Position numbers and translations under genes: made by a program
Notes under the pieces: generated by a model
The model's input: only the letters and a program-made list of their open reading frames with translations
What the model was told of the DNA's origin: nothing
Databases searched by the model: none
Assembly (NCBI RefSeq): GCF_001513975.1
Contig: NZ_KQ947991.1
Coordinates: 131,732-195,731, forward strand
DNA length: 64,000 nt
Origin: Streptomyces curacoi
GTDB lineage: Bacteria > Actinomycetota > Actinomycetes > Streptomycetales > Streptomycetaceae
Direction of reading: 5' to 3'
Shown here: positions 52,363-60,390 of the stretch, in pieces
Layout: each line of letters starts with the position of its first letter
Numbering within the stretch: position 1 is the stretch's first letter

Positions 52363-53187
52363 CTACAGCAGCGTCTTGTACAGGGCGTACTGCTTGGTCT
52401 CGTAGCCGAGTGACTCGTACAGCCGCTCGGCCGGGGTGTTGCCCGCGAAGACATTGAGGCCGATGACCCGGTGCCCAGCGGCGATCGCCTGGGCCTCGGC
52501 CAGCAGCATCAGCGTGCGTCCGTGTCCCTTGCCGCGGTGGGCGGCGTCGGTCTCGACGTCGTAGACGTATGCGCCGCCTTCGCGCGACGCCACCCACAGG
52601 GTGCCCACCAGGGTTCCCTCGTGTTCGAGGACGCTGATGAACACACCCGGCGTGCGAAGGCCCTCCGGCAGCAGCGCGGCGTGGTCCCGCTCGGACTTGG
52701 CCCGGGCCTCGGCCTCCGGGACCCCGCGCTCGACCCAGTCCCGGATGTAGTCCTCCTGGCCCTTGTCGAGCCAGGGTCCGTACTCGGCCTCCGTCATGGC
52801 CCGCGCCCGGCTGCCCGGCGGCAGATCGGGCGGCGTGTCGCCGAGCGCCTTCTCCATGCCGCGGTTGCGTACGACGTAGCCGAGCGCCGTGGCGAGCCGG
52901 AGTGCCGGCGGGGAGTCGCCAGGGACCGTCGTCTCGATGCGCCTGCAGCCCCAGCCGCGCGCCACCTCCTCCGCGGCGAGGGCGGCCACCGTGCCCCGGC
53001 CGCGCCGCCGGTCCGGTTCCTCGATGCGCAGCTTCGATATGCGGGCCACGGCGTCACCGAAGACCGGATGCGTGCCGAGGTGAAGGACGCCCACGGGACG
53101 GCCGTTCACACACACCTGATAGTGGCGCGAACGGGTCCCGTCGTTCTTGCGCTGAAGCGGCTCGGTCGGCCGCAGGGTCGTGGTCAT
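52363..53187 (-). CDS. tandem GNAT acetyltransferase
   Basis: A 274-residue protein with two GNAT halves. The first has ISKLRIEEPDRRRGRGTVAAL and ends with ATALGYVVRNRG. The second has VYDVETDAAHRGKGHGRTLMLLAEA (Q/RxxGxG acetyl-CoA loop) and NTPAERLYESLGYETK. Both acetyl-CoA-binding loops look intact, with the second better conserved. The acceptor substrate is unknown. ATG at 53187 directly follows a GTG that is also in frame. Confidence 0.9.
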   Translation of the reverse strand: MTTTLRPTEPLQRKNDGTRSRHYQVCVNGRPVGVLHLGTHPVFGDAVARISKLRIEEPDRRRGRGTVAALAAEEVARGWGCRRIETTVPGDSPPALRLATALGYVVRNRGMEKALGDTPPDLPPGSRARAMTEAEYGPWLDKGQEDYIRDWVERGVPEAEARAKSERDHAALLPEGLRTPGVFISVLEHEGTLVGTLWVASREGGAYVYDVETDAAHRGKGHGRTLMLLAEAQAIAAGHRVIGLNVFAGNTPAERLYESLGYETKQYALYKTLL

Positions 53188-53239
53188 CACGGGTGTTCTA
53201 CCCGCCAGGACGCCCGTGGTCAGCCGAATATCGGCGCCG

Positions 53240-54061
53240 TCACGGATCCAGGTCGTCCCCGGACCGCTCGTCGAAGATCCGCATGGCCTTGGCGGTCACC
53301 GGGCCCTGGAGGCCGGGCAGTTCACGGTCGTCGACGCGGTGCACGGCCTGAACGTCCCGCAGCGTGGACGTGAGGAAGATCTCCTCGGCCCGCTCCAGCA
53401 CGTCCATTGGCAGGTCGGTCTCCTTGGCGCCGGTCCACTCGATCGTCAGCGCGCGCGTGATGCCCGCGAGGCACCCCGCGGCGAGCGGCGGGGTGTGAAT
53501 CTCGCCGTCCAGGACGACGAAGACGTTCGACCCGGTGCCCTCGCAGAGCTGCCCGACCGTGTTGCCGAACAGGGCCTCGGAGGCGCTGTGCCGGTGGGCG
53601 CGGGCGAGGGCGACGACGTTCTCGGCGTAGGAGGTCGTCTTCAGGCCGGTGAGCGCGCCGCGCTCGTTGCGGGTCCAGGGCACGGTGATCACGGCCGTGG
53701 AGTCGGGGCGGCGGGTGGTCTCGCCGAGGGCGACCACGAGGGTCGGGCCGTGCTCGCCGCGGTCGGAGCCGAGCGGGCCGTGGCCGCCGGTGTAGGTGAT
53801 CCGCAGCCGGCCGAGCGGCATCGGGTTGGCCTCGATGACGGCGGCGCAGGCGCGGCGGATCTCGTCGTGGTCGGGCTCGGGCAGGCCGAGACCGTGTGCC
53901 GAGCGCGTCAGCCGGTCGAGGTGGCGGGTCAGCGCGAACGGCCGGCCGTCCACCGCCTTCACCGTCTCGAAGATGCCGTCGCCCACGGTCAGCCCGTGGT
54001 CGAAGACGGAGACACGGGCGGACTCGATGTCCTGCAGCCCGCCGTCGAGCCAGATCTTCAC
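53240..54061 (-). CDS. pabC: aminodeoxychorismate lyase / class IV aminotransferase
   Basis: PLP enzyme of fold type IV that releases pyruvate from 4-amino-4-deoxychorismate to give p-aminobenzoate for folate. The 273-residue protein shows VFDHGLTVGDGIFETVKAV, RLRITYTGG, the probable PLP lysine in GLKTTSYAENVVALARA, and TGSNVFVVLDGE. GTG start overlapping the pabB stop (GTGA), so it is the second gene of a pabB-pabC operon. Similarity to branched-chain and D-amino acid aminotransferases leaves some doubt, but the coupling to pabB settles it. Confidence 0.9.
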   Translation of the reverse strand: MKIWLDGGLQDIESARVSVFDHGLTVGDGIFETVKAVDGRPFALTRHLDRLTRSAHGLGLPEPDHDEIRRACAAVIEANPMPLGRLRITYTGGHGPLGSDRGEHGPTLVVALGETTRRPDSTAVITVPWTRNERGALTGLKTTSYAENVVALARAHRHSASEALFGNTVGQLCEGTGSNVFVVLDGEIHTPPLAAGCLAGITRALTIEWTGAKETDLPMDVLERAEEIFLTSTLRDVQAVHRVDDRELPGLQGPVTAKAMRIFDERSGDDLDP

Positions 54062-55104
54062 GTCGTCAGTCCCTCTCCACTCACCTCGTACGCACCCGAC
54101 GCTACCGCGAGCAGCCGGGACGCCTTCAGCTCGGTCTCCCGCCACTCCCCCTCGGGGTCCGACCCCCAGGTGATCCCCGCGCCGGTACCGAACCGCAGTG
54201 CCCCCTCGGCCCGGTCGATCCAGAACGTACGGATCCCGACGGCGAGCTCGCCGACACCCCGGTCGGCGTCCACCCACCCGATTCCCCCGCAGTACGGCCC
54301 GCGTGGCGCCGTCTCCAGCGCGTCGATGATCCGCAGCGCGCTCGACTTGGGCGCGCCGGTGACCGAGCCGGGCGGGAAAGCGGCGTCGAGCAGTTCGGCC
54401 CAGCCGGCGTCGGCGCGCAGCTCACCGCGGACGGTGGACACCAGATGGACAAGACCCGGGTGCTTCTCCACGGCACACAGGTCGGGGACGGTCACGGTCC
54501 CTGTCGCGCACACGCGGCCGACGTCGTTGCGCACCAGGTCGACGATCATCACGTTCTCGGCGTAGTCCTTCTCCAGCAGGTCCGCCTCGGTGCGTCCGGT
54601 CCCCTTGATCGGCCCGGACTCGACGACCCGCCCGTCGCGGCGCAGGAACAGCTCCGGCGACGCGGTGGCTATCTCCACCCCGTGATCCGGCAGGCGGATC
54701 GTTCCTGCGTACGGCGCCGGGTTGCCGCGCGCCAGCAGGGAGGTCAGCGCGTCCACGTCGGCGCCGGGCGCGACGGGCGCCGACAGCACACGGCAGAGGT
54801 TCGCCTGATAGACCTCGCCGGCCGCGATGTGCTCTCGGACGCGCCGTACGCCCGCCGTGTATGCGGCGCGGTCGAGGGAGGACGTCCAGTCACCGGCCGC
54901 CGGCCCCTGCCACTTTCCCGGCACCGGCGCGGGCACCGGCTCCTCTCGTACGTCCCGGAAGCGGGCGCAGGTCAGACCGCCCTCGAAGTCGGCGCAGACG
55001 GCCCAGAAACCACTGGAGTCCAGGGCCGCGGGATCGCTGGTGACATCGAGGAGGCCGGTGGCGACGCGGTCGCCGAACCGGGCGAGAGGAGGGAGGTCGA
55101 GCAC
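54058..55104 (-). CDS. pabB: aminodeoxychorismate synthase component I (chorismate-binding)
   Basis: Aminates chorismate in p-aminobenzoate synthesis. The 348-residue protein has the chorismate-binding enzyme core: IKGTGRTEADLLEKDYAENV, MIVDLVRNDVGRVC, FPPGSVTGAPKSSALRIID and CGGIGWVD. It is shorter than fused PabA-PabB proteins, so the glutaminase subunit must be elsewhere. The start is GTG. The N-terminal domain is reduced compared with E. coli PabB. Confidence 0.92.
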   Translation of the reverse strand: MLDLPPLARFGDRVATGLLDVTSDPAALDSSGFWAVCADFEGGLTCARFRDVREEPVPAPVPGKWQGPAAGDWTSSLDRAAYTAGVRRVREHIAAGEVYQANLCRVLSAPVAPGADVDALTSLLARGNPAPYAGTIRLPDHGVEIATASPELFLRRDGRVVESGPIKGTGRTEADLLEKDYAENVMIVDLVRNDVGRVCATGTVTVPDLCAVEKHPGLVHLVSTVRGELRADAGWAELLDAAFPPGSVTGAPKSSALRIIDALETAPRGPYCGGIGWVDADRGVGELAVGIRTFWIDRAEGALRFGTGAGITWGSDPEGEWRETELKASRLLAVASGAYEVSGEGLTT

Positions 55105-55212
55105 GCAGTCGAGTCTATGGCGGGTGTCCTGCGGGTGACCCGGCCGTGTCCTTCGGGGGGCTTCGGCAGGTCCCTGAGCAGGCGCAGCGCAGCACGCTGC
55201 ACAAACGCGTTT

Positions 55213-55240
55213 TTGTACTGGCCCCGGAATCCGCTAGAGT
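55213..55240 (+). promoter_or_regulatory. promoter of the tRNA cluster
   Basis: TTGTAC and TAGAGT are separated by 16 bases, close to the Streptomyces housekeeping consensus, and lie 41 bases before the tRNA-Gly gene. Confidence 0.7.
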
Positions 55241-55281
55241 TCAACACGTCGCCGGGCCGCGAGAGCGGAACGAAACGACAA

Positions 55282-55354
55282 GCGGACGTAGCTCAGTTGG
55301 TAGAGCGCAACCTTGCCAAGGTTGAGGTCGCGAGTTCGAGCCTCGTCGTCCGCT
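55282..55354 (+). tRNA. tRNA-Gly (anticodon GCC)
   Basis: GCGGACG pairs with CGTCCGC; anticodon stem CAACC/GGTTG encloses TTGCCAA with anticodon GCC; T-arm GTTCGAGCC. First gene of a five-tRNA cluster. Confidence 0.97.
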
Positions 55355-55393
55355 CGAAGGAACAAGGGGATCTTCCCGACCCCCTGCACTCCT

Positions 55394-55467
55394 GGTGGAG
55401 TGGCCGAGAGGCGAGGCAACGGCCTGCAAAGCCGTCTACACGGGTTCAAATCCCGTCTCCACCTCCA
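55394..55467 (+). tRNA. tRNA-Cys (anticodon GCA)
   Basis: GGTGGAG pairs with CTCCACC; anticodon stem ACGGC/GCCGT encloses CTGCAAA with anticodon GCA. The CCA end appears to be encoded (55465-55467). Confidence 0.96.
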
Positions 55468-55468
55468 A

Positions 55469-55540
55469 GGACGATTAGCTCAGCGGGAGAGCGCTTCCCT
55501 GACACGGAAGAGGTCACTGGTTCAATCCCAGTATCGTCCA
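55469..55540 (+). tRNA. tRNA-Val (anticodon GAC), copy 1
   Basis: Acceptor GGACGAT/ATCGTCC; anticodon stem CTTCC/GGAAG encloses CTGACAC with anticodon GAC; T-arm GTTCAATCC. It begins two bases after the tRNA-Cys CCA. Confidence 0.97.
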
Positions 55541-55559
55541 CTGGATCTTCGGATCCCCC

Positions 55560-55631
55560 GCGCGATTAGCTCAGCGGGAGAGCGCTTCCCTGACACGGAA
55601 GAGGTCACTGGTTCAATCCCAGTATCGCGCA
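55560..55631 (+). tRNA. tRNA-Val (anticodon GAC), copy 2, variant acceptor stem
   Basis: Same body as copy 1, but the acceptor stem is GCGCGAT/ATCGCGC, so both strands of the stem have changed together and pairing is kept. Confidence 0.97.
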
Positions 55632-55674
55632 CGCAGTGCCCATGATCCGCTCCATGGCGTGGTCGTGGTCCCGA

Positions 55675-55746
55675 GGACGATTAGCTCAGCGGGAGAGCGC
55701 TTCCCTGACACGGAAGAGGTCACTGGTTCAATCCCAGTATCGTCCA
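55675..55746 (+). tRNA. tRNA-Val (anticodon GAC), copy 3
   Basis: Identical to copy 1, including the GGACGAT/ATCGTCC acceptor stem. Preceded by a 43-base spacer unrelated to the first spacer. Confidence 0.97.
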
Positions 55747-55752
55747 CACACC

Positions 55753-55783
55753 GAAGCCCCCCGGTCGACGACCGGGGGGCTTC
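55753..55783. terminator. terminator of the tRNA cluster, also facing the zf-TFIIB gene
   Basis: A perfect 13-bp stem (GAAGCCCCCCGGT) with a five-base loop, followed on the plus strand by TTCTTT. It lies between the last tRNA and the convergent zf-TFIIB gene. Confidence 0.88.
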
Positions 55784-55800
55784 TTTCGGCTTGGTCCGGC

Positions 55801-56091
55801 TCAGCTGGAGAACAGCATGTGGCCGAAGCTCTTGTGACGGCGGTGGCCGTAGTGACCGCCGTGGTGCCCACCGTGCGGGGCGCCCCAGGCGGGGGCCTGC
55901 GGGGCCGCCGGGTACGCCTGCGGGGCGGCCGGGGGCGGCGGGGCCGGCTGGGACCACTGGGACTCCAGGCGGGTCAGCGCCTCCAGCTCGCCGTAGTCGA
56001 GAAAGATCCCGCGGCAGCCACTGCACTGCTCGATCTGGACGCCGTTGCGGTTGTACGTGTGCATCGGGGCTCGGCACTTCGGACACTGCAT
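55801..56091 (-). CDS. zf-TFIIB zinc-ribbon protein
   Basis: A 96-residue protein with MQCPKCRAPMHTY and CSGCRGIFLDYGELEAL, a two-knuckle zinc ribbon of the zf-TFIIB family. A Pro/Ala/Gln-rich linker and a His/Gly-rich segment (HGGHHGGHYGHRRH) follow, which could bind metal too. Function unknown; such ribbons often mediate nucleic-acid or protein contacts. It is convergent with the tRNA cluster. Confidence 0.9.
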   Translation of the reverse strand: MQCPKCRAPMHTYNRNGVQIEQCSGCRGIFLDYGELEALTRLESQWSQPAPPPPAAPQAYPAAPQAPAWGAPHGGHHGGHYGHRRHKSFGHMLFSS

Positions 56092-56171
56092 GGTCGGCTC
56101 AACTCCTCGCCGGTCGGTCCTGCTTCGCGTATCGCCAGGACAGACTCTGTCCGGCTGCGGTCGGTTGCACC

Positions 56172-57122
56172 CTACTTTGCGTACCCATGAGCCAACTCCG
56201 GGGGGACGGCGGCCATTCGGTCACAGGCGTCGACGAGGGACTGCTCGACCTCGTCCAGGAGACGCTCCTCGGCCAGGGCCTTGGTGATGGCCCGGGCCGC
56301 AGTCTGCACCGCGAGGGCGCGAGCCGGGATGTCCAGAGCCGGCCAGGGATCTCCGTCGGCGGGCACGGCCGGGCCGCCGGCGGCGCGGTACGCGGCCAGG
56401 AAGCGGCTCCATTCGTCGGGCGGCAGCAGCCCGCAGGCGTACCAGGCGGCCGGCCGCCCGAGATCCCAGGCCGGCACGCCCACGCCGAGATCGTCCACGT
56501 CGATGAGCAGCCAGGAGCCGTCCGGGGCCGGATGCCGGACGAGTTGGCCGAGGTGGAGGTCGCCGTGGCAGAGGGTGGTGGTGTCGGGCTGGGGAGCCTC
56601 GGCGCGGGCCCAGGCGGGAAGGGTGTCCCAGGCGCGGAGAACGGCGGTGGTGCCGGCGGCGAGGTCTGTGCCGTCGGCGGTGGTGCGGAGGCGAGCCAAG
56701 GCCAGGGCGGCTTTGGCGGGGCCGCGCATGGGGGGCAGGGGGACGGGTGCGGGGGTGCGGTGGAGGCGGGCGAGCAGGGTTGCGGCCGCTTCCCAGGGCG
56801 CCGCGTCAGGATCCGTGGGGTCCACAGGTGTGCCGTGCGGCCAGAAACTCACCAGTCGGCCGTGCAGATCGACGGGCGTGGGGCTGAGCGGGGGCAGCAG
56901 GAGGCCGGGGAGGCGAGCGGCGGCGGTGAGGCGGGGGGACAGATCGGCAGGGGTGAGGTCCGGGGCGTGCGCCTTGGCCACGGTGTCCGCGTGCCGGACG
57001 ACGGTGGCGTCGGGCCGGTCGGCGAGGGTGACTGTCGCTCCGCAGGGACAGCCGGAGGTACGTGCGTGTGCCGCGGCCCGGGCTCGTGCGGTGAGGGCGG
57101 GCAGGAGTGGGTTCGGCGTCAC
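56172..57122 (-). CDS. aminoglycoside phosphotransferase-family kinase
   Basis: A 316-residue APH/choline-kinase-fold protein. The catalytic loop is TTLCHGDLHLGQLV (HxDxxxxN-type, with Gln in the Asn position) and the metal loop is LLIDVDDLGVGVPAWDLGRP. The N-terminal lobe is degenerate, with no clear glycine-rich loop. Substrate unknown; such proteins need not confer resistance. The GTG start at 57122 follows AAGGGA. Eighty bases separate it from the zf-TFIIB gene. Confidence 0.85.
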   Translation of the reverse strand: MTPNPLLPALTARARAAAHARTSGCPCGATVTLADRPDATVVRHADTVAKAHAPDLTPADLSPRLTAAARLPGLLLPPLSPTPVDLHGRLVSFWPHGTPVDPTDPDAAPWEAAATLLARLHRTPAPVPLPPMRGPAKAALALARLRTTADGTDLAAGTTAVLRAWDTLPAWARAEAPQPDTTTLCHGDLHLGQLVRHPAPDGSWLLIDVDDLGVGVPAWDLGRPAAWYACGLLPPDEWSRFLAAYRAAGGPAVPADGDPWPALDIPARALAVQTAARAITKALAEERLLDEVEQSLVDACDRMAAVPPELAHGYAK

Positions 57123-57663
57123 GGGGGTCCCTTGTGTGCGGATGGGCTGGGGCCGAGGGTACGGCGTGATTCCGGTGGCGGTTCGCTGGATGGGTGCGCG
57201 GCGTCGGGGGCGCGCAGCCCGGGGCCATTGGGGTGGGGGCGAGGGGTCGCGTACGGCGCGAAGGGGACGTGTCGGGGGGTGCCCGCCCGCAGCGGCTGGC
57301 GCGTCAACGCCGGGCGTCCCACTGAGCGACCGAGTCGCGCCAGCCCGAGGACGGATACCCCCGGCGCGGCCCCGACCCACGACGAACCGTAGGCGCAAGG
57401 CGCGCCCCCACAATCCGCGCGGGCCGCCGCAGGCACCGCGCGCGCCCGCCACTCAGCCGCACCGGACCACCGCAGCCACCCGTCGAAACCCACGCACCCG
57501 CCCCCGGCATGCACACCGGCTCCACCACCAGGAGGGAAAAGCAATGCCGGCGCAGCTCCCCAGCTGCGCCGGCATTTGTGCCGTCCGCCGCACCCCCGTC
57601 CCCACGGGGTTTCATGGGTGGATGTCCCCGCCCGGACCGCTCTTCCGGGCCTGGGGTCGCCGC
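57123..57663 (-). other. intergenic region upstream of the APH-like gene
   Basis: A 541-base stretch with several short open frames on both strands, none with convincing start, ribosome-binding site or recognisable sequence. It holds the hairpin at 57541-57574 and presumably the promoter of the APH-like gene. Confidence 0.45.
57541..57574 (-). terminator. terminator hairpin after the 65-residue gene
   Basis: A perfect 15-bp stem (AATGCCGGCGCAGCT) with a CCCC loop. Read on the minus strand it is followed by TGCTTTTC, a short U-run. Confidence 0.85.
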
Positions 57664-57861
57664 TCAGCGCCCCAGCATCACGCCCACGGACGACGCCTGT
57701 GTGGCCACTGTCTCCCAGCCGTCGAAGACGAGGAGGAGCAGGGCCGCCAGGGGAAGGGCCATGAGCGTCGCCACCAGGGGGTGGCGGCGGCCCTGACGGC
57801 GGGGGCGCAGCGCCGTGCGCTCCTGCATGCGGAGCAGTGTCCGCGGTGCCGTCTGGGCCAT
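57664..57861 (-). CDS. small predicted membrane protein (65 aa)
   Basis: A basic, Arg-rich N-terminal half (MAQTAPRTLLRMQERTALRP and RRQGRRH) is followed by one hydrophobic segment (PLVATLMALPLAALLLLVFDGW) and a short C-terminus. The ATG at 57861 has GAGAGGG upstream; an earlier in-frame start is less likely. No family recognised. It is a single unit with its own terminator. Confidence 0.65.
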   Translation of the reverse strand: MAQTAPRTLLRMQERTALRPRRQGRRHPLVATLMALPLAALLLLVFDGWETVATQASSVGVMLGR

Positions 57862-58059
57862 GGTCCCTCTCCTGACCTGTGTCAGTTGTCGTTGGCAGCG
57901 GCGGGTGTCTGACCTCGGGGGACGAGTGCTGCACCCGCCGCTTGACTTCAAATCTAGGCGCGGGGCCACCCCCGCACGTCATGCCCTCGTACCGATTGCC
58001 GGGCCTCCCGGAGGATGAGCCATGACCTGCGGAGTACTCCCCTGGGTGGAGACGAGGAC

Positions 58060-58347
58060 CTAGGTCTCGGGGTCTTCCCCGAGGGGACGCCCGACCTGTC
58101 CCGGTTTGTCCGTACTCTTCTCCGAGCTGTCCTCCCTGGGGACCGGCTGCTCGACCAGCGCCAGGACCCGGTTCGCCATGAAGCGGGCCGTACGCACCAC
58201 GGAACCGCTTCGGGTGACTTCGCTCACTTCCACGACACCGCGGCGCACCGCCGTCTCCACCCGGCGGCCCGCCCTGCTCGCCACCACCTCGTATGTACGT
58301 GTCGTGTCCCCTGCGTCCACGACTATCTCCACGCGATCACCCTTCAC
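58060..58347 (-). CDS. small conserved-looking protein of unknown function (95 aa)
   Basis: The predicted protein starts KGDRVEIVVDAGDTTRTYEVV and continues as a probably all-beta domain (VSEVTRSGSVVRTARFMANRVLALVEQ), with a charged disordered tail. I do not recognise a family. A GTG start at 58347 is chosen because the domain begins there; an upstream start would add unlikely sequence. It is divergent from the Ser/Thr kinase gene over 196 bases, so a link with that kinase is possible but unproven. Confidence 0.7.
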   Translation of the reverse strand: MKGDRVEIVVDAGDTTRTYEVVASRAGRRVETAVRRGVVEVSEVTRSGSVVRTARFMANRVLALVEQPVPREDSSEKSTDKPGQVGRPLGEDPET

Positions 58348-58543
58348 GGGCTCAATCCCCCTTCTGTGATGGGCGGTTGGTTGAGAGACCAGGCCGAAGT
58401 CGCCCTGCTCACCAGCCCCCTGACCACCCTTCAAGTCTCCCACCCACCACTGACAATCCATCGCCCCGAGAGGGCGCGGCCTCTGCGCACGGCGGCCCGT
58501 GGAAACGTAAGCTGTGGCTCGTCACACGGACCGGGCAGCGGGG

Positions 58544-59974
58544 ATGAACATGGCGATGATGCGCCTGAGGCGCGAGGACCCGCGCGTTGTCGGCTCGTTC
58601 AGGCTTCACAGACGGCTCGGCGCGGGCGGGATGGGCGTCGTCTACCTGGGCTCCGACAAGAAGGGGCAGCGGGTCGCGCTCAAGGTGATCCGGCCCGACC
58701 TGGCGGAGGACCAGGAGTTCCGCTCGCGGTTCGCGCGCGAGGTCTCGGCGGCCCGGCGGATCCGCGGGGGCTGTACGGCACGGCTCGTCGCCGCCGATCT
58801 GGAGGCGGACCGCCCCTGGTTCGCCACACAGTACGTACCCGGCCCCTCCCTGCACGACAAGGTCGCCGACGAGGGCCCGCTCGGCGCGGCGGAGGTCGCC
58901 GCCGTGGGCGCCGCCCTGTCCGAGGGACTGGTCGCCGTGCACGAGGCCGGGGTCGTGCACCGGGATCTGAAGCCCTCCAACATCCTGCTGTCCCCCAAGG
59001 GCCCGCGGATCATCGACTTCGGTATCGCCTGGGCGACGGGAGCCTCGACGCTCACCCACGTCGGCACGGCGGTCGGCTCCCCCGGCTTCCTCGCCCCGGA
59101 GCAGGTACGCGGCGCCGCGGTCACCCCGGCCACGGACGTCTTCTCGCTCGGCGCCACGCTCGCGTACGCCTCGATGGGTGACTCGCCCTTCGGGCATGGC
59201 AGTTCAGAAGTGATGCTGTACCGCGTCGTACACGAGGAGCCGCAGCTGTACGGCGTACCGGACGCGCTCGCCCCGCTGGTGCGGGCGTGTCTGGCGAAGG
59301 ACCCGGAGGAGCGGCCGAGCACGCTCCAGCTGTCGCTGCGCCTCAAGGAGATCGCGGCCCGGGAGGCGCAGGGGCTGTCGGACGTACGCCCGCCCGCGCC
59401 GCGCAGCGGTGAGGCGGACCGGCCGACCGGGCGGCTCGCCGACAGCTACCCGGCGGAGCAGCAGCGCGCCCAGCGGCGCCCACAGGGCGCTTCCCCGCCG
59501 CGCGGCACCGCCATGCCGCGCGGCAACGGCGCCTCCCGCGGGCCCGGCACCGCACGGGACGGGGCCCCGTCGAGGGGCGGCAGCTCCTCGCACAGCGGTA
59601 TCGGGCCGCCCAGGTCCGGGGGCCGTCAGACGCCCGCCGCCCGCAACACCTCACGGTCGGGCAGCGGCAACCGGCCCGCGCCGCGCAGTGGCACCGGCCG
59701 TCCGGCGCCGCGGAACACGGGGACGGGGCGGCGGCCCGCCAATCCGCAGCTGCTGCGGCAGCGGCTGTTCGTGTTCGTCGTGGTGACGCTGCTCGTGGCG
59801 CTCGGCATCGCGGCGGCGCAGGGCTGCCAGGGGCCGGACCGTGGGCTCGGCGACGACGGGGACGTCGTACGGCAGGAGCACCTGGAGCCGGGCTACGAGC
59901 CGCTGGACGGGGACCTGATGTCCGAGCGGTACGAGTCGACGTTCGAGTTCAACGGCTCCGAGTACTCCGAATAG
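58544..59974 (+). CDS. membrane Ser/Thr protein kinase (PknB-like)
   Basis: A 476-residue Hanks-type kinase. Motifs: glycine loop GAGGMG (26-31), ATP lysine K47 in VALKVI, catalytic VVHRDLKPSNILL (D141, N146), DFG (158-160) and an APE-like LAPEQ (184-186). The kinase domain ends near residue 280. A long Pro/Arg/Gly/Ser-rich low-complexity linker follows, then one membrane helix (LFVFVVVTLLVALGIAAAQG, about 408-427) and a short acidic extracellular tail. No PASTA repeats are present, so the sensed signal is unclear. ATG at 58544 preferred; an in-frame GTG at 58514 is possible. Confidence 0.9.
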   Translation: MNMAMMRLRREDPRVVGSFRLHRRLGAGGMGVVYLGSDKKGQRVALKVIRPDLAEDQEFRSRFAREVSAARRIRGGCTARLVAADLEADRPWFATQYVPGPSLHDKVADEGPLGAAEVAAVGAALSEGLVAVHEAGVVHRDLKPSNILLSPKGPRIIDFGIAWATGASTLTHVGTAVGSPGFLAPEQVRGAAVTPATDVFSLGATLAYASMGDSPFGHGSSEVMLYRVVHEEPQLYGVPDALAPLVRACLAKDPEERPSTLQLSLRLKEIAAREAQGLSDVRPPAPRSGEADRPTGRLADSYPAEQQRAQRRPQGASPPRGTAMPRGNGASRGPGTARDGAPSRGGSSSHSGIGPPRSGGRQTPAARNTSRSGSGNRPAPRSGTGRPAPRNTGTGRRPANPQLLRQRLFVFVVVTLLVALGIAAAQGCQGPDRGLGDDGDVVRQEHLEPGYEPLDGDLMSERYESTFEFNGSEYSE

Positions 59975-59993
59975 GAGACGCCCCGAGCACGCG

Positions 59994-60386
59994 TCACAGG
60001 CCGGGCAGGATGCGTTCGAAGAACTCGCGGTCGCCCTCGAAGACCGGGTCGAGCAAGAGGAACTCCTCCGGTGTGACCCAGCGGGCCTCGCCGACCTCGC
60101 CCGGCTCTGGGACCACGTCGCCCGACTCGGCCCGGGCCGTCCACCAGTGGAGGCGGAAGCGGCCGTCGTCCGTCTCCGACTCCCAGACCTTCGCCAGGGG
60201 TACGACGGTGAGGCCGACCTCCTCGCGCACCTCCCGGACGACCGCCTCCCGCTGGGTCTCCCCCGGCTCGATCTTGCCGCTGAGGGGCTGCCAGTAGCCG
60301 GGGCGCGGGACGGCCGGGCCACGGCGGATGGCGAGGAAGCGGTCGGCGCGGAGCAGGACCGCGACGATCGCCTGGCGCTGGACCAT
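59994..60386 (-). CDS. NUDIX hydrolase
   Basis: A 130-residue hydrolase with a complete Nudix box, GKIEPGETQREAVVREVREE followed by VGL (residues 37-59). The N-terminal strand AIVAVLLRADRFLAIRRG and a Trp-rich middle (FRLHWWTARAE) suggest MutT/ADP-ribose-type substrates, but this cannot be settled. It starts 5 bases after the TrmH-family gene, probably co-transcribed. Confidence 0.93.
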   Translation of the reverse strand: MVQRQAIVAVLLRADRFLAIRRGPAVPRPGYWQPLSGKIEPGETQREAVVREVREEVGLTVVPLAKVWESETDDGRFRLHWWTARAESGDVVPEPGEVGEARWVTPEEFLLLDPVFEGDREFFERILPGL

Positions 60387-60390
60387 CGCC

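Noticed and set aside
56172..57122. Aminoglycoside resistance gene
   Set aside because: Only the general APH kinase fold is supported; no resistance-specific features and no mobile element nearby.
57304..57615. 103-codon open frame on the minus strand
   Set aside because: Low-complexity translation without ribosome-binding site, and it spans a terminator hairpin.
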